From contig DASZCR010000158.1 in the NCBI GenBank assembly GCA_035942915.1, positions 1-16,761 on the forward strand: DNA of 16,761 bases. The letters run 5' to 3'. Positions 15,715 to 16,761 of the stretch are shown in pieces. Source of the stretch: DASZCR01 sp035942915. Lineage in GTDB: Bacteria; Acidobacteriota; Blastocatellia; Pyrinomonadales; Pyrinomonadaceae. The notes below the pieces were generated by a model. It had not been told where the DNA came from. It did not search any database and saw only the letters and a list, made by a program, of their open reading frames with translations. The position numbers and the translations under genes are program-made. Every line of letters begins with the position of its first letter. The stretch's first letter is position 1.

Positions 15715-15744
15715 TTTATAGCAAACCGCTTCGCGTAACGTCAA
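15715..15744 (-). promoter_or_regulatory. Sigma70-like promoter of rpmB
   Basis: On the minus strand TTGACG (15744-15739) and TATAAA (15720-15715) are 18 bases apart; each matches consensus at five of six positions. Transcription would start near 15708, giving a leader of about 85 bases that contains the terminator-like hairpin. It is the best promoter match in the window. Confidence 0.75.
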
Positions 15745-15798
15745 GCCGATGGGCGCGAGCCGTTATCTTTAAGACAGTTGAAGGAGTAGGAAGTCACA

Positions 15799-16761
15799 GT
15801 GCATAGAGCCGCCAAACCATTCGCAACCCTCTTCGCCGTCGCCGCGCTGGCCGTCACACTCGCCGCGTGCAACAGCGGCAAGAACGAGACGAACAGCAAA
15901 GACATCGCCGCCACCGTCAACGGCAAGAGCATCACGCTGAAGGACGTTGACCAGCGGGTCAACCAACGCGCCAACGGGCAGATGGCGCAGATGTCGCCCC
16001 TCCAATTGGCGGCCTCGCGCCTACAGGAGTTGGAGAGCCTCATTCAACAGGAGGTGCTCTTCCAACGCGCCGAAAAGGAGAAACTCGCGCCTTCGGAAGA
16101 CGACGTGACACGCGAGATTAACACGCGCAAGCAGGCCGGAAACCTGACGGAAGAGGAGTATCAGCGCCAACTCCGCGAGAGCGGCCAGACCGAACAGACG
16201 CTCCGCGAGTCGATTCGCAAGGAGGTCGCCGTCCAGCGTTTGCAGGAGAAGGTCATCGCCAACATCAGCATCAGCGACCGCGAAGTCGAAGATGCTTACA
16301 ACAAGAACCGGCAGTTGTTCGTCAACCGTCGGGGCGTTGCGCTGGCCGCCATCATGGCCGACGGACGCGAATCGGGCGGCGAGGACGACGCCAAAAACCC
16401 GACCGAGGCGAAACTCAAGATTGACGACATCTATCAGCAGTTGTCCGGCGGCAGCGCCGACTTTGCGACCATCGCGCGACAGCGCAGCGAAGACGCGAGC
16501 GCGCAGGTGGGCGGCGACATCGGCGTCTTCGACGAAAACCAACTCAAGCAACTCGGCTTCCCTGAGGAAGAGATTACGCGCCTCTTCGGTGAGACGAAAA
16601 TCGGCGGCATCACGAAACCCGTCCAATTCGGCGACGGGCGTTGGGCGATTTTCAAGCTCACCGCACGCCAACTCGAAAACCAGAACCAGACGCTCGACGA
16701 GGCACGCCCGCAGATTAAAGAGGCGCTCCTCGGTCAGCGCCGACAGTTGTTGACGCTGGCG
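15799..16761 (+). CDS. SurA/PpiC-like parvulin lipoprotein, 3' end outside window
   Basis: The frame runs open from GTG 15799 to the window end (321 codons). The product begins with a signal peptide and a canonical lipobox LAAC, Cys24, so it should be an exported lipoprotein. A SurA-type N-terminal chaperone domain covers about 37-165, with IAATVNGKSITLKDVDQRVN and LQELESLIQQEVLFQRAEKE. A parvulin domain follows at about 175-290 with the GGDIGVF core and IGGITKPVQFGDGRWAIFKL. The two histidines usual in parvulins (HIL and GYHII) are replaced by Ala184 and Ala283, so isomerase activity is doubtful and a chaperone role is more likely. AAGGAG (15781-15786) lies 12 bases upstream. It is divergent from rpmB; I see no clear plus-strand promoter in the 90-base gap. 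Confidence 0.88.
   Translation, partial: MHRAAKPFATLFAVAALAVTLAACNSGKNETNSKDIAATVNGKSITLKDVDQRVNQRANGQMAQMSPLQLAASRLQELESLIQQEVLFQRAEKEKLAPSEDDVTREINTRKQAGNLTEEEYQRQLRESGQTEQTLRESIRKEVAVQRLQEKVIANISISDREVEDAYNKNRQLFVNRRGVALAAIMADGRESGGEDDAKNPTEAKLKIDDIYQQLSGGSADFATIARQRSEDASAQVGGDIGVFDENQLKQLGFPEEEITRLFGETKIGGITKPVQFGDGRWAIFKLTARQLENQNQTLDEARPQIKEALLGQRRQLLTLA

Overview
The window is high-GC bacterial chromosome carrying conserved housekeeping genes. I see no phage, plasmid or transposase genes and no tRNA or rRNA. The GC-rich codon use, a soluble multi-GAF histidine kinase, a TonB–ExbB–ExbD–ExbD–TPR lipoprotein cluster followed by a long Rel, and Zn-type L28 suggest Acidobacteriota, perhaps Blastocatellia. 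That placement is inferred from gene content and remembered gene neighbourhoods, not from a search.

Layout, left to right. (1) 1-120: last 39 codons of the GTPase gene der. (2) 117-241: an imperfect palindrome and tandem array of 7-bp units. (3) 252-3506: large PAS/GAF histidine kinase with no response regulator beside it. (4) 3623-8127: tgt–yajC–secD–secF, a classic order, but with a second 7-bp-unit palindrome between secD and secF. (5) 8128-8574: 447-bp non-coding region with a terminator-like hairpin after secF, a sigma70-like promoter candidate and several leader hairpins. (6) 8575-12568: tonB, exbB, exbD1, exbD2 and a TPR lipoprotein. Apart from the tight ATG of none of them, each has its own GGAGG-type ribosome site, and GC-rich hairpins sit in every gap. 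(7) 12644-15301: bifunctional Rel and RidA. (8) 15428-15744, minus strand: rpmB (L28) with its own promoter, a terminator-like hairpin in its leader and a terminator shared with ridA. (9) 15799-16761: a parvulin/SurA-like lipoprotein running off the window.

How the genes fit together. YajC, SecD and SecF assist Sec export. The TonB-like protein with ExbB and two ExbDs forms a proton-driven inner-membrane motor powering the outer membrane. The TPR lipoprotein and the SurA/PpiC-like lipoprotein are exported envelope proteins. Tgt modifies tRNA, Rel sets (p)ppGpp, RidA removes reactive enamines, L28 and Der belong to the 50S subunit and its assembly.

I did not find a clear new defence or metabolic system. 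The least ordinary signals are regulatory or structural: the dispersed heptamer palindromes, the attenuator-like rpmB leader, the structured tonB leader and the repeated intercistronic hairpins.
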